Shown piece after piece: positions 1-12,570 of a stretch of DNA of 64,000 bases (position 1 is its first letter; the number at the start of each line of letters is the position of its first letter). The notes below the pieces were generated by a model. That model searched no databases. It was not told the origin of the DNA and saw only the letters and a list, made by a program, of their open reading frames with translations. Both the position numbers and the translations under genes were made by a program. The stretch lies in NCBI GenBank assembly GCA_009823395.1, contig CM020515.1:13834489-13898488 (forward strand). Reading direction: 5' to 3'. This DNA comes from Thamnaconus septentrionalis. Taxonomy: Eukaryota > Chordata > Actinopteri > Tetraodontiformes > Monacanthidae.

Positions 1-81
1 CTCCCTTTCGCCTGCCGCTCGTTTATTCTTGTTATCTCGGTGCAGACGGAACGTGTCACACCCACAAATCACGCTGATGCC

Positions 82-82
<1 letters not shown>

Positions 83-138
<56 letters not shown>
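83..138. repeat. (TG)28 microsatellite
   Basis: An uninterrupted TG dinucleotide run of 28 units. It creates spurious Val-Cys repeat frames on both strands. Confidence 0.98.
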
Positions 139-139
<1 letters not shown>

Positions 140-530
140 AAGAACTTGCACCCGGAGGACGGATGTACTGCTCGTTGCATATTTTGCGTTTAAGCCAAAT
201 CACGCTCAGGGGCGAATCACAGTCGACTGTGCGCCGGCGTGTAACGTCTGTAAATCAGTGTGCGAAAGCTCTTTCCAGCACTGTGGGGTTTGTTTTCCGC
301 AGAGGATTTACTATTAATGTCATGCACACGCTGGAGACGGGAGGAACCAGGCGGTTTGGGGGAATGATTTTTTTTTTTTTTTCTCTCTTCCCAACTCTTC
401 ATAGACGGTGAGGCTGGGCCATTAGGTGGCAGCCCAGCACTTTTCTGCAGGGTGAGCTGAACCTGTCCACACACATCATCTGGTTTGTGCACCTGCCATG
501 AAAAATAAAAACTATAGACACCCTCCACCC

Positions 531-533
<3 letters not shown>

Positions 534-588
<55 letters not shown>
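534..588. repeat. (CA)27 microsatellite
   Basis: An uninterrupted CA run about 400 bases from the TG array. The two arrays are complementary and in opposite orientation, so they could pair as a long inverted repeat. Confidence 0.98.
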
Positions 589-590
<2 letters not shown>

Positions 591-2024
591 CCGCCGATGC
601 ACAACAGCCCCTTTGTGCAAACCGATCAGTTGCCATCTGATCTTAATGAAGCTCATAGAGCGGACCTGGCGTGCTCCTTATTCTGGCCCTTTCATCAGAA
701 AATAAAAAAGAAAGAAAGAAAGGGAAAAAAGAGTCTCCCGGGTCAGCCGTTTGGGTGGTGATTTCACGGGGAAATACATATCAAAGAGGACTTTGAAGTC
801 GAGTAACTTAGATAGTGGAGTGGAGAAAGAGGAGGCCGTGGAAGGAGGAAGGAAGTCACGGATGATTTTACTGTCGGACGATGTGTTTTTAAAAGGCAGC
901 ATATTATAACCATAGTCAGACGTTTGTGTTTTGCGGCCTCACATGACCGATTATGCAAAAAAAGGGAAAAAAAAACTTTCAACAAAAGGCATATGTAGCC
1001 CTCTGTTTTCATCCTACTGCAAAAACACTCTTCACCCCTTGTCTCTCCCACTTAGCCGTTCCCTGTTTGTCCGTGCCCTTGTTGAGTGTGGAGTTGGAAG
1101 CTCGCACCGCAAACAAAGGCCTTTGAGATATTTTCCCAGAATGCCCTCCAAATCAAGGGCTATGGCTGCCAAAATGCAAATATTTGTCTGTTAATATTTG
1201 TCTGTTATGGTTGTTGTCTGAACACAACAACCGCTGTGTTGTGTTTCCAACAGATGACGGATGGATGTTCGGATGACGGACTCTCGTGCGAAAAATCTCC
1301 CGTCGCACGCGTATGTTTTGCGTGAAGTCATAAATAAAACAGCAGAATTTCCGGTCATGGACCAAACCTCCCGTCCGGAGCGGCTGATATTCCGACCTTG
1401 ACTTCAGTGTGTGGCCGCAGCTTGCTGGAACCGCATTGAGAATGGAGTCACACGCCCCTTGAGTTGAATCACAGAGGAGTCGAATTAGACTCTGCATATC
1501 CAACCCGACCCACAAAACCCTTTCATGGCACAGAATCTGTGAATGACAAAATGCATGAGATAGACTGATGCAACTCAACCTTTCCTTTGCAAGTCGGCGG
1601 CGGGCGGCGATGTACGCGCAATTATAATGAAAAGAAGACCCGGAAAAAAATGTCTTTATCTTATATAGCTAGTTGCTACTTCTTCCTCATCACTCGCTGG
1701 AGGGTTCTCGACTTGGCGCTGATTGACTGCCTCCACGACAATCACGGGGAATTGATTGGTTCATTTAACATCTTCTTTTTTTTAAGAGCCTCCGTCTCCC
1801 GCTTCCCGTCGCTCAGAGGGGCCCTCCGGAGCCGTAACACTTACAGCTGAGTGGAAATGAGAAAAAGCGTGTCAGCTCCAGATTCTTCCTTCCTTCCTTC
1901 CTCTCTCCCTTCGCGGTTTATTGGGGTTTTCTGGGATTTGCGTCTCGACCCCTCCTCCTCCCCCAGACGGCCCACCGCCACCACCACCACCACCCCACCC
2001 GCTCTATTTTGAGTGATTTATACA

Positions 2025-2340
2025 TATGAATGAAGATTTATGCCTGAGAGCCCAGTGCGGCGGCATTATCCAATCAAACAGGGCCGCTCAGTGGCTCCTG
2101 AGATTGCATTAAAGTGTAATATCGACGCAGCGATCCTCGGGATATTGCCACTTTGAAATACCCAGAGTCCCCACTGATGCCACAGCCACGCGTCATGACG
2201 GGAGGTGGGGTGGCTTTGTGATGGTTAATGGAGGGAAGCAGCTTGATGTAGATTAGCGAAGGGTCGGCGGCCGTGCCTAATTAATTTTCATCAGTAATTG
2301 TGGGGAATGAGTGGAACAGAAGTCACAACAAGTGAATTAA
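2025..2340. promoter_or_regulatory. Candidate cis-regulatory (conserved-element-like) DNA
   Basis: This stretch lacks repeats and long open frames and is packed with homeodomain-type cores, including TAATTAATT at about 2279-2287, GATTTAT, ATGAATGAA, CAATCAA and ATTA-rich words. It also has unusual compositional evenness compared with its flanks. That texture is typical of vertebrate developmental enhancers. This is an inference from motif density only. Alignment to other fish would decide it. Confidence 0.3.
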
Positions 2341-2879
2341 CAAGACTTCTGGTTGTTTGCAGGAAGCTTTTTCCTTTTGCCACTCTTTGGGAAATTTTCT
2401 GCCAGAATCACCCTTGAGAATCCTGAATGTTGGAAGTTAAATATTCATCAGGGTTGAGGGCTACGGGGCCCTCCAAGGGCCTCCGCTCCCACCGTGGGGA
2501 GGTCATGTTTTCCTGAGTTGATGAGTTTTTATTGCTTCCTTTGTCAAGACTCTCCTTAGACTTCTTCTTAAAATATTTGCCGGGCAGGGAAAGGCTCGGG
2601 GGGGCAGAATGAAAACTCTCCTCGTGCAAAAACGCTTGGCTTCCCCAAGCAGCCCCCGAGATCGATGTTCCCGTGTTGACTGCTCTGTTTGGCTTATCCT
2701 TTCTGCCGTGTGACATTCAGAATCAACCCGGACAGCAGATTTGAGGCTAAGATTACAGCACTGTATTACACAGCTGCCCCTTCATATTAGACATACTACA
2801 TACAGTGTGTTTCCCTGGTGGGAGTAATAAAGAAAAGCTAAAGTGACGTGAGCACATTTTTCCTTCTGTTTTATTTCCC

Positions 2880-3080
2880 CCTGCAGGGGAAAAAAAAGTC
2901 TTTCTTAGGCTACAATTTATCCAATTACGGATTTACAGCGGTGCAAAGTCGACCATATGACACGGCCCAAGTCTATTTTTCAGCCCTTGGAGCAAATCCA
3001 ATCATTCCAAATGGTTGCTGATGGTAATAATTGCAGCAGCGTCGTATTGATCTAGCAAGGCCGCCGAGTGGAAACAAACA
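2880..3080. promoter_or_regulatory. Candidate cis-regulatory DNA
   Basis: A repeat-free stretch with CCAATTA, TAATAATTGCAG, CCATATGA and AATCCAATCATTCC words and no open frame. It has enhancer-like texture only, and conservation cannot be seen from one sequence. Confidence 0.22.
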
Positions 3081-3393
3081 AAGCGCTCGCAGGAACGGAG
3101 AGACGGGGCTCCTCGTGGGCGATAATATTTGCCTTATTTATCTGCCCTTTTGTGAAGACTCAAGGTAAAAAACGCGGGAACGTCTCAAAGGCTTTAGGTT
3201 TTACCTGCTGCTGTTGAGGAAAAATGTCCTTGCTGATGTTTACTCTTTCTGTGCTGCAAGATAAAAGGCGACGGCTCGTTTGATCTCTTTACAGAGTACT
3301 GAGTTCAACTGCCGGTACCTGGAACATTAATAACGTCCTTTGGGGGCATCTCTCATTGAAGGAAAGGTGATTAATTTTGATTAATGATGCTGA

Positions 3394-3558
3394 ATTGGTT
3401 ATTTATTATCTTCTTATCTCACTTGGTTCACTGGAGTACCACAGGGCTCAATATTGGGTCCTGTTTTATCCAGCCTGTCTGTCAATATCTTACTAGATGT
3501 CTTTAGAAATATAAAAATGCAATTCTATGCTGATGACACTGGATTATTTCTAATTTAA
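3394..3558 (+). pseudogene. Fragment of a LINE reverse transcriptase (non-LTR retrotransposon)
   Basis: In one plus-strand frame, from a stop just before 3394 to a stop at 3556-3558, the translation contains GVPQGSILGPVL (3433-3468). This is RT motif B of jockey/CR1/L2/Rex-type non-LTR elements. About 31 residues after its start comes FYADDTGLF, with the catalytic YADD motif at 3526-3537. The order and spacing match RT palm-domain motifs B and C. The segment between them, usually ending YINDL in live elements, is degraded. Flanking sequence shows no further RT in frame, so this is a short, dead 5'- and 3'-truncated remnant. The family assignment within non-LTR elements is uncertain. Confidence 0.85.
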
Positions 3559-4391
3559 CTAACTTAGTAATTTTAATAACTTGTCTAATTTCAAACATAT
3601 AAGACTCTTCCTGACTATGGAGTCAGCGAAGACCTACATGCATGCAATGACATTTATTCATATTTCTTACTGTTACACAACATGTTCACATACATAGACT
3701 GTTCTGAGGTAGTATAGGCTGCTCTAGTGGGGTGGCCTTCGGCGGCGGCGCCTGTCTGTATCAAACACACCTTTCTGTCCGAACTTCACCGCTCGCCCGC
3801 GATTCAATATGCGGCACCTCATTTTCACCAACCTTTCTATCATAATTGCATCTTAACTACCGAGCTCCGGCCCAACTATTTAAGCCGGTGTCTCTCTCCG
3901 GCACAAACCCATTGCCGAGCTTATCTATCCTTGAACCGCTGGTCATCGGCTGCTTATCAGCGCTGCACAAACCATTCACGCCGAACAATTATCAACTCCG
4001 AGCCGGGGAATCTCTGCGAGCTTAATGCACTTAAGTTGATCAATATTATCCGTAACATGGTCGGCGCCTCTTTATCTGACGCTGCATATCAAGTGGCTCG
4101 AAGCCTCTCTTTTTTTCTCTTTCTTTTTTGTTTATTCACCCGGATTCATTACACTCGGCTCCTCCGGCTTTGACGTATTAAACACAAGAGGAGCCGCTGT
4201 CGTCCTTTGCGTCTCAGCCACTCCTGTGAAGAGATTTCCGACTCTAAAGCGGTGCACAGATAGGGATGGGAGAGAGGAAAAAAAGAGAGTAATTTGTACT
4301 GAGTTTCTGTGAGATTCGTGCAATAATCTTGCAGTTTCAAGCGGTTCCTGTCAAAAAACCAGAAGAGGACGTGTATGATAGCTGTATGATA

Positions 4392-4434
4392 GGTGGTGGT
4401 GGTGGCTGTGGTGGTGGTGGTGGTAGTGGGGGGG
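4392..4434. repeat. (GGT)n imperfect trinucleotide repeat
   Basis: GGT units with one TGT and one AGT interruption, running into a G7 tract. Open frames across it read as poly-Gly or poly-Thr and are low-complexity artefacts. Confidence 0.9.
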
Positions 4435-7400
4435 GGCAGCGTGCGTTTTTTATGAGCTGTGCATTCCAAACGGCTGATCACATCTGCATCGTTTGCGCTG
4501 GCTCAGTCTGGGCCAAAAAAGAAAATAGTCCCACTGCGCGGACTGCGGCGCAAACTGCTGATGCTGGGTAATGAGTTTTAATCGCTGAATTTTAAGGACT
4601 TTCGTCGGTGCTTAAAAATGCCACGCGTCGTGTGCGCCGCACGGCCTGGAGAATCCATATCGGCCCAGGTGTAAATTCGGCGGCTAATTACACAGATACG
4701 ACTGCAGGTGGGGAAACAGCCGATCGTTGGCGGGGATGCGGACGGAATACATTAGAGCGCAGCCGCCGTGCAGAACCGGGGACTTCTGGACGGTGGAGCA
4801 TTCAGGTGGGAGCTGTAATATTAATCCCCAGAGTCCAGACGGAATGCCCTTGACATGAAGCTCCCACTGGGCTAATCAATTAAAGGGATGATTCGCCCAA
4901 ATCCACCCATTTGCTGCTCTTCCCTTTCACGGATTCAGGCTCTGGAGATATTTTCTAATCCACGTAACCGGTCTGGAGTCTAGCAGCTCGAACCAACTCC
5001 CATTTCTGGATGCTGACAGTGGTTATGGACTCCGAGAACGACGCAACATCATCCAAGTGTCCGTGGAATTTTGTGGTCCAATTTAACAGGAAAAAACACT
5101 GCAAACATGTGTGTTGTATTTTGCCTAATCAAACTCGACTTCAGGCTGGAGTACGTGGTGACCGCAGGTGTTGACTGGGTGAAATCTAGTCTAGAATAGT
5201 CTACAGAAGATAGATGACAGAGAAAATGCCACTAAAGCCTGAATCCTTCAAGTGGTGGGGAAATCTTCAGGTTAACTATCCGTCTCACCAAAGTCAACAG
5301 GGCTCCCAGCACTGGATATTTAAAACATACAAGGCACACCGGCTCAAATAAACCACACAGACAGTTTGCGTTGCCCTCGTGGATTTCCTGTGTAAGATTT
5401 GCAAACCCTAAACATTTAGGCCATTGCCGCCCATGGGAGCGGGGCTGAAAGTGTCAGAGTGCTTTATTTCAGTTTGGGGGAGCGTGGAGCCAGCTGGATC
5501 TTCATTAGTGCTGAACACCACCACTGCCAGACTTATTCCAGCGCATGTTTGCATGGAATGGGAGAGAAGCAAGACAGATGAGTGGACACTAATGTGTTGG
5601 TTCACGTCTTGAACACACCATCGCTCTGCAGGACTAATTCCCAGTAGCAGCCTGCATGCGCTGGAAATTCACTGTGAAAATGACACATGCACACGTGGAG
5701 ATTTGAAAAAAAAAACATGAAAAATGAATATATAAAAAAGAGCCTTGAACGCTAAATTATATGCCGGAGTCCCTCGCCGCCGAGTGTCGAGCAGAGCTTC
5801 AGGAATAAATTATCATTGTGTTATTACTGGAATAGAACTTTTGTAAAAAAAAAAAAAAAAAAAAACACATAATTGGAGTGTTAAAAGAAAGATCTTGTCT
5901 TCCAGGAAGCCAATTTTGTTCCTCCTGGAGAGCCTGGGTGTGCGCTTCAGGTAATGACTCAAACACACGGCAGCTAGGGTGTGAGGGCTAGGGAGGCGTC
6001 TGTTGGAGGGGACGGCTGATTGCCATAGGGGCCCCCACCCCCTCTCGGTGCGCCCCCCCCCAGGTCCTCCTCTTGGCTGGCAGGGGAGAGAGAGAGGGAG
6101 CGCGGCGGGGCGACGGAGCTTTACAGCTGTGCCTGCGACCCCCTGACGGCACAGCTGGGTAATGAAAGGCCATCAGCGCCGGGATTATTTCTCCGACCGC
6201 CGGACACGGCGCCCATTACCGCTCATTTACGCGGCTGGTTCCCAATCACCCCGCTGATATCCAATCTGACGTGTCGGAGGGGACAGGCGGGGCGAAGGCA
6301 GAGTTATAAACCACTCAAGGCTATAAAATGCAAGGACAATAACGAGGGGGCCGCCTGTCGGTGCCAAGGCCCCGGCCTCCCCCCCTGCGCCCTCCGCCGG
6401 CTCCCCCGCCTCTCATTACGGCGGCCCCGCTCACGTGCCGCACATAAACGGGGCTGTGAAATGGTGAAATGGACGGAGGCGGCGGGCAGACGCTGGCGGG
6501 GGGTAGATTACTGAGGTGGAGAGAGCGCGAGATGCGAGGTGATGGGTTTTCTTTCTCTCCCTCTCTCTTTATCTTTTAGGTTATCAGCAGGTGTGTGGGA
6601 TATGGACTCAGATAGGCCCCATGTCAAAAAGCAGGAGGAGGTGGAGGTGCGTGGTGGGGGAGTTTGGGGAGAGGGAGGGAGGCTAAGTCGGCCTTCCGCA
6701 AGAAAAAGACGAGAGAAAAACACACCAAAAAAAGAGGCGTCAACTGACAGCGGCGGTGAGATGGTGACCCTGAGCTGCAGCGGCTGAGCTGAGTCGACTT
6801 CCAACTCACTTGTGCTTTCACAGAATCGCTATGTTTTTTAAGTTTGCTTCGACAAGCTGATGGAAAGGCATCATTTGAAGAAAAAAAAACTGTTGAATAA
6901 GTGCTCTTGTAATGACTCCTGTTAAAGTGTTAAAAATGTTTGCTGTTGTTGATGGAGTAACTTTATCCTTTAGCTCTGTGGATGACTATATACACCTCCA
7001 ACAGCTGGGAGGAGGAGCAGCATGACCTCCTGTTTCCCCTTTATTAGTGAAAAAGCAACTCGCTCAGCTGTTGGAAAAACCCCCTATCCCATAATAAGCC
7101 AAAAATAACACTCCCTATAGTTGCGTTGGTATGCAACTACACCTTCTAGAGTGAAGAAACTGCGACACTTCACATCAATGAGTTAGCAAAATGGTCTTTA
7201 TTTACACATTTGTTTAAAAGGAAAAACTTTTATTGAAAGACCAAATTTGTGTCCCTTCATATACACACTAGACGAGCCAACAGAAAGCTCTGATTGAATT
7301 ACCTAGCTCATTGTTCAAAGTGGCACCTTCATGTTCTTCTTTTCATACATAGTTACAGTAGAAAAAAACATTAATAAAACCAAAATGAAATATTGATCAA

Positions 7401-8939
7401 AAGCCGCAGCTAGCAGCGGACGACACTGAGAGAAAACTTGTGCTAATTTGTTTCAATTCAATTCTTGCACAACTTTTAAATATGTTTAAAAAAAAACAAA
7501 CAAACTGTATGTTAATGTTTTCACTGAATTCTGAATCTTGCCGCCCTCAAATAACTCATATTGGCAGTAGCAACATTATGGATATATAAATATTTTTTTT
7601 GCATCATTATAAAACACATTACGACCTTCCGGAGATGATTTATAAAACATTATTTTGTATTCCATTACACACACTGAACTCACACACTCGAAATGAGTCT
7701 TTGACAGCCCGGCTGAATAAAAAGCAGAATCATTTTTTGCCTGCATGTATCGCTGATGAGAAAAAGACATGAATACCAAGGTCTAGGTCGAGGGCTACAG
7801 TGTTTATGTTGACGCTGTGAATGAAATCCTGTGGAGCCACGCTCTGCCGATAAGAGTGAAAAGGATTTCCGGAGCAGCTTCTGCTCATGACAGTCTTCAA
7901 AATTCCAAGTAGGCTCACGGCCGTGGAGTCAGAGTTGCAGATGTCTCCCGAAAGGTTGAGCACTGGAAGGAATAACAATGAATGAAAAAACAGAAAGAAA
8001 AACATGACATTTGTGAAAAAGGCGCTCACGCTCATCTAGCATGTCAAGCTAACGCAGCCGAGCCAAAGCAGAGGGAGGATTAAGAAGCATCCAGGAACTT
8101 TAAAGCCTGACTATGCAGATTGTGTTGGGTTTTTTTGTAAAATGGGAGACAGTTGCTGTCTGACTCGGACTTCCTGTCAAATTAAAAGACCCCAATCAGC
8201 CTCTTGTGGAAATTGATCATGCTGCATTTGTTCTGTTGCCGATAGCGCAAATACTTTGTCACGCCGCCGCCCTGCCCAGAAAGAAATCCAGCTTGATGCA
8301 TTGCGGCAGCAAATCAATCGCAGACCTTTTTACTCTTACCGCCTCCCTTAATTTGTCACACAGCAACTGAGAGTTTTCTGCCCTGTTCTTCTTCTGCAAT
8401 TTTTCAGTCCTGTCACATTCATACGTCTCTTTTTGTAACCGTGCCCTCACCTTGCGAGGCAGCCCTGTCACTCGGAAATCGAAAGAGAAACCTGGCTCAT
8501 CCATCTTGGAACCCTCCAGGAGAAAGCGTTTACAATCGGAGTTAAAAGTTCCGTCGGATTCCAGAACCCACCGGCTTCCTTTTAGTTGCGACCAAACCAA
8601 TGCATCCAACGTAATTGCCGGGTAGCTATAACTTCACCATCAGGAAATTCATGATGAACACTGAGACACAAATATTTCATGTATACTTTTTGTGTTCTTC
8701 TGCAGTCTTTTTGAGTCGCGAAATCTGACAACAAAACTCGCCATACTTCCCATCACGCCTCTGGAACTCATGTAATGCAAATGTAATATGTATAAAATGT
8801 AATCAAAACGAGCTGAGAGACAAGCGTGTACGACGCCATGGAGATGAGATGAGAGTAAACAGTCTTCTGGCCTTCAATTTTTTTTAGAAAGATTAAAAGT
8901 CCATGAGTAAAAAATCTATTTATTATGAACAGCGTTTAA

Positions 8940-9115
8940 GGTCGGAGGCGTCCTGTCAGCCGTTATACAGGCATTTATTGTTGTATTACAGTCTATGGGA
9001 AAAAAGCTTTTTAGGTCAAATGAGAGTATTTGGCTGCAGTACCTTGCGTGGCCACTGGCAAAAAATGGCCACGCCGCCACATTGCCAGTCTGGTATCCTC
9101 TTCTTTTCATAGATC
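8940..9115. repeat. Possible old dispersed fish repeat with hairpin
   Basis: The sequence holds CATAGACTGTAAT on the minus strand (complement of the plus bases near 8984-8997), a phrase common in percomorph interspersed repeats. It also holds a perfect 8-bp stem, CGTGGCCA at 9048-9055 pairing with TGGCCACG at 9067-9074. Ends and family cannot be defined from one copy. Confidence 0.3.
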
Positions 9116-9477
9116 CACAGTTAGGAGTGAGGAACAGCTGCCTCCTGCCTCAGACTCGCTCTGCTCTCCAACCGGCGTCCTCTCCCTACACTGACCCGCA
9201 CCGGCCCTCTCACATCACTTCACCTCACGTCACAGCGGTGGTGGCAGCTGCCGTCCCTGAGTGACAGGCGTCCCGACTCAGGCCCGGTCACATTTTGAAG
9301 CCGCTGCCTCCAGGGCAGCTCAGGGGGCTGTTGCGGTCGCACTGGAACCTGCCATTACAGGCGCTGGAGCTCCCGCAGCAGCTCAACTCATTTTGATTAA
9401 TGGACCTCTCTCTGCCCCTGAGTGAGCAATTATCAGAGGGTAGGCAGAGTCGTTCATCACTGTAACCGAGCTGTGGG

Positions 9478-9502
9478 TCTCTCTCTCTCTCTCTCTCTCT
9501 CT
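9478..9502. repeat. (CT)12 microsatellite
   Basis: An uninterrupted CT dinucleotide run in otherwise unique GC-rich DNA. Confidence 0.95.
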
Positions 9503-11869
9503 GTCGAGAGTCGCACCTGCAGGGCCGAGAGGTTCCGCCTCCACCTCGTCCCCGGCCGCCATCCGGCCCGCCGCCCTCTTGTTTGACCGGGGAAAATCCA
9601 TCCGCGGCGGGTCAGTGAACGCCGGCGGCGTCGCCACCCCTCACATGCTCACTGGGCGGATCGCATCTCCCCACGGTAATTATTCAGAGGCCCGCCTAGC
9701 ACGTTCGAGTTGGCGTTCGAGCACGGAAAATTTATCGTCAAGTGCGCGGTTCCCCGTGTCGCGGGATCCCGCAGCCGGGACGACATTGGCGACGACAACA
9801 ACATTGCTCTCCGGCCGCCGGCGGAAGCTTTTTTTCACCATTATCTCGCCTCTCGCAGGCGGAATGGGAAAAGCTCCCGTGAGCAATCAAAAAGCAACAC
9901 AATCTCCAGTAATTGCTACAGTGTGTAAATGACTTTCGTCTCCAATAGCATAAACGCGGCGGTCCATCTTCTGCTGTCTCGTCGACGGAGACGCTCTTGT
10001 TTATTCATCACTGCAATTGCTTGAGATGAAAGGAGGACCGATCGTCTTGTTTTCCAAAACTTCTTTTGATTTTTCTTTCATTATTTTGCAGATTCATACT
10101 TATTTTGTTCATCTGAAAGGTTAGAGCGGGAATTAATAATGAAACAAAGCAGCTCACAAACTTTTCTTTCCTTTTAAGTGAAGTCTTTTCAAAGCTTCGG
10201 CCTCACGGAGCACCACCCTACCCTCCCAGATGAGTAGTTTCAGTCGTCAGTCGGTCATTTGGTAGATGAATCAACATTAGAATGATGGTGAAAATCTCAT
10301 TCCCACATTGTCTTTTCACAGTGTGCGGCAAAACTCTCAACCCGTCTCTGTTCTGGGGCTCTGCGGAAAAGAAGGAATAGTTCTGGGAAGGCAGCTGGAA
10401 GGGCAAAAAAAGTCCTGCACAGACATTACGTGGAATTAGAAGAAACTAGTGGGCGGAAGCTTGGATGGATGGAGGCTTTGACAACGACTACTCAGAGAAG
10501 AATCAGCTGAGGCATCAGCTGATGAGGACCGCCGCTGATTAGCCCAAGATAAAAGACCTCTAGGGGCCCGGCGGAGCGGACGCCATGCTTCACTTCATTA
10601 CTGACAACTGATCGCCCATTGTGCTCAGCCATATGTGTCGGACCAGATGCAAAAAGGGAGATAGAAGGGGGGGGGTGAAAAACATGTGACAAAAAACCTT
10701 GAGTCCTCCTCACACAGTCAGAGGGACAGACAGAGGGAGACCTGAGCCCACTGGTGTTAGTGTCCATTAAAATGACTGACAGCTGCTCCGGAGCCGCTGT
10801 TAGTATTCTGGGGAAACTCTGACCCTTCGCTCCAGCAGAACTTGGACCCACCAGAGGACTTACAAACCATTACAAACACACCGCCCCTCATTTTTATTAA
10901 TGTCTTCTCCAGCTCCCCTTTTCTGCAGATGCTATATTTTTTTCATAATGCGATAAATAAAAATTCCGGCTCAGCATAGTCTGTGCATTAGACTAAGAGT
11001 GTGTGTGTGTGTGTTTGCCAGAGTGGAAATAACTGTCTGGCTGCTGCACAGTAATCCAAAATCCTCCGTCACCCACCATCTGGAAACATAATTAACAAAG
11101 TGATTGTTTTCTTTTTTTCAATACTTCCAGACACCAAAAACACACCTGAGCTTCACCTTCACCTCAGCCTGATGCCCCAAATCCAACCAACTTTGAAGGA
11201 AAGCCGCAAACTGATTTCCTTTTCCGACGAAGTCTGTGTTATATTAAAAAATCCAAAAGCAACCGGCCTGATTTCATCACCACTACTGCAGCGCTGTTCA
11301 TTTCTCCGCTGGGAAGACAACGTTTTTTTTTCTGCAAAGGGCCAATAATGTAGTAACAAGCTGCAATTATGTTTGACATCCAAACCTTCTGCCTGGTGTC
11401 TGTTTTTTTTTCTCTCCCCAGAATGAAGAGACAGCCTGTAACCACCACAATGCCCTTGCTACCTTTCAAGGCTGCGCCCACAGCTCTTTACAGCCAGCGG
11501 TCGAAGATAAGCAGGTGAACAAAAGACGGCTTTTTCAAGCAGGCTTTCAACGTCAAAATCTACTCTTCAATCAGCATGAAAAACTGGCGAAACTCGGAAG
11601 TCGAATCCGGATCTCACCACAGACCAACCAGTGCAGATTCCAGTCATCCAAGAGCTTGTTTTTCTTGCTCGGCCCACTATTTAGCAAGCAACCCAGCGCA
11701 ACTGCAGCCCCTGATACCAAAACCAAAAGGCTCTCTTGCTCGATTGAACGAGACTGGTGTGAAAATTCCTTAAATTTACAGCAAAAACAAACAAAAAAGC
11801 TAGTCATTTGTATTTACTTCACAGGTGACACCGAACGCATCGCAGAAAAATAATCGGCACAAGACGAGA

Positions 11870-12065
11870 ATCTCATTAATTGTATTTGCAATGGATCAAA
11901 GCTGGTGGCTAACGGGGGAAGAATCCCCTTAACTGCTTATTGATTTCTCCCGGTTTCTACCTTTTGGCGAGCATATTCCCCCCTGTATTTATGCATGCCG
12001 GTCAATCTGCTAAACACTAATGGGAATGCCCTGTTATTAAATGGAGGCGTGCGATGCATCCCAGA
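11870..12065. promoter_or_regulatory. Candidate cis-regulatory DNA
   Basis: A repeat-free stretch with CATTAATTG, ATTTGCAAT (octamer-like), TATTGATTT (Pbx/Hox-like), TTATGCATGC and GTTATTAAAT. It contains no open frame. The texture resembles a conserved vertebrate enhancer, but this is inference only. Confidence 0.27.
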
Positions 12066-12513
12066 TGAGCCGCCGCCGCCGCCACTACACCTGGGCTTAG
12101 AGAGGTGAGTGCTGCCTTTGTTTCGTCTCAGTCATGTTTTGAATACTGAGCGGCGAAAGCAATTAGATTCACGAGCGTCAGAGAAATAGTGGTACTTGAA
12201 ACCCCCCCCCCCGTCTGTTTTCAAGCAGTCGCCTCTTTCACTTATAAACAGACAGGTTTTTTTATTCAAGAGTTTTTATTTTTTATTTTTTAGTCCCCTA
12301 TATTTTCACGCTGCATCGGAACGGTTTAAAGTAAATAATTCAGTGGAGTGTGAGAACCACGATCTTTTGCTCCCCAGCTTGTGTAACACCTATCAGACGA
12401 GATCTGCTCGGGACATTTGCCACCGAGCGGCGAAAAAAAAGGGTGAAATCTGTGTGCTGACACCTTGTCCGCCATCCATCTCTCTTCTCTCCCCACCGCT
12501 GCCGCTGCCACCG

Positions 12514-12515
<2 letters not shown>

Positions 12516-12567
<52 letters not shown>
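12516..12567. repeat. (CA)26 microsatellite
   Basis: An uninterrupted CA run. All open frames around it are shadows of the repeat. Confidence 0.97.

Positions 12568-12570
<3 letters not shown>

Larger units (their letters stand above)
1..3393. other. Non-coding segment with microsatellites and candidate regulatory DNA
   Basis: No convincing exon is seen here. The short open frames at the left end read through the TG and CA arrays. The segment holds a poly-T run (about 367-382), a CCTT tract near 1888-1903, a CCA-rich tract near 1977-1995, and two AT-rich, homeodomain-motif-rich stretches (about 2025-2340 and 2880-3080) that look like enhancer DNA. Nothing else was recognised. Confidence 0.6.

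Noticed and set aside
3709..3725. TGAGGTAGTA, identical to the first ten bases of let-7 microRNA
   Set aside because: The following bases diverge and no complementary arm is present on either side to form a precursor hairpin.
8259..8609. Minus-strand open frame of 116 codons with ordinary amino-acid composition
   Set aside because: It opens at a non-ATG codon, has no recognisable domain, and no convincing splice sites flank it.
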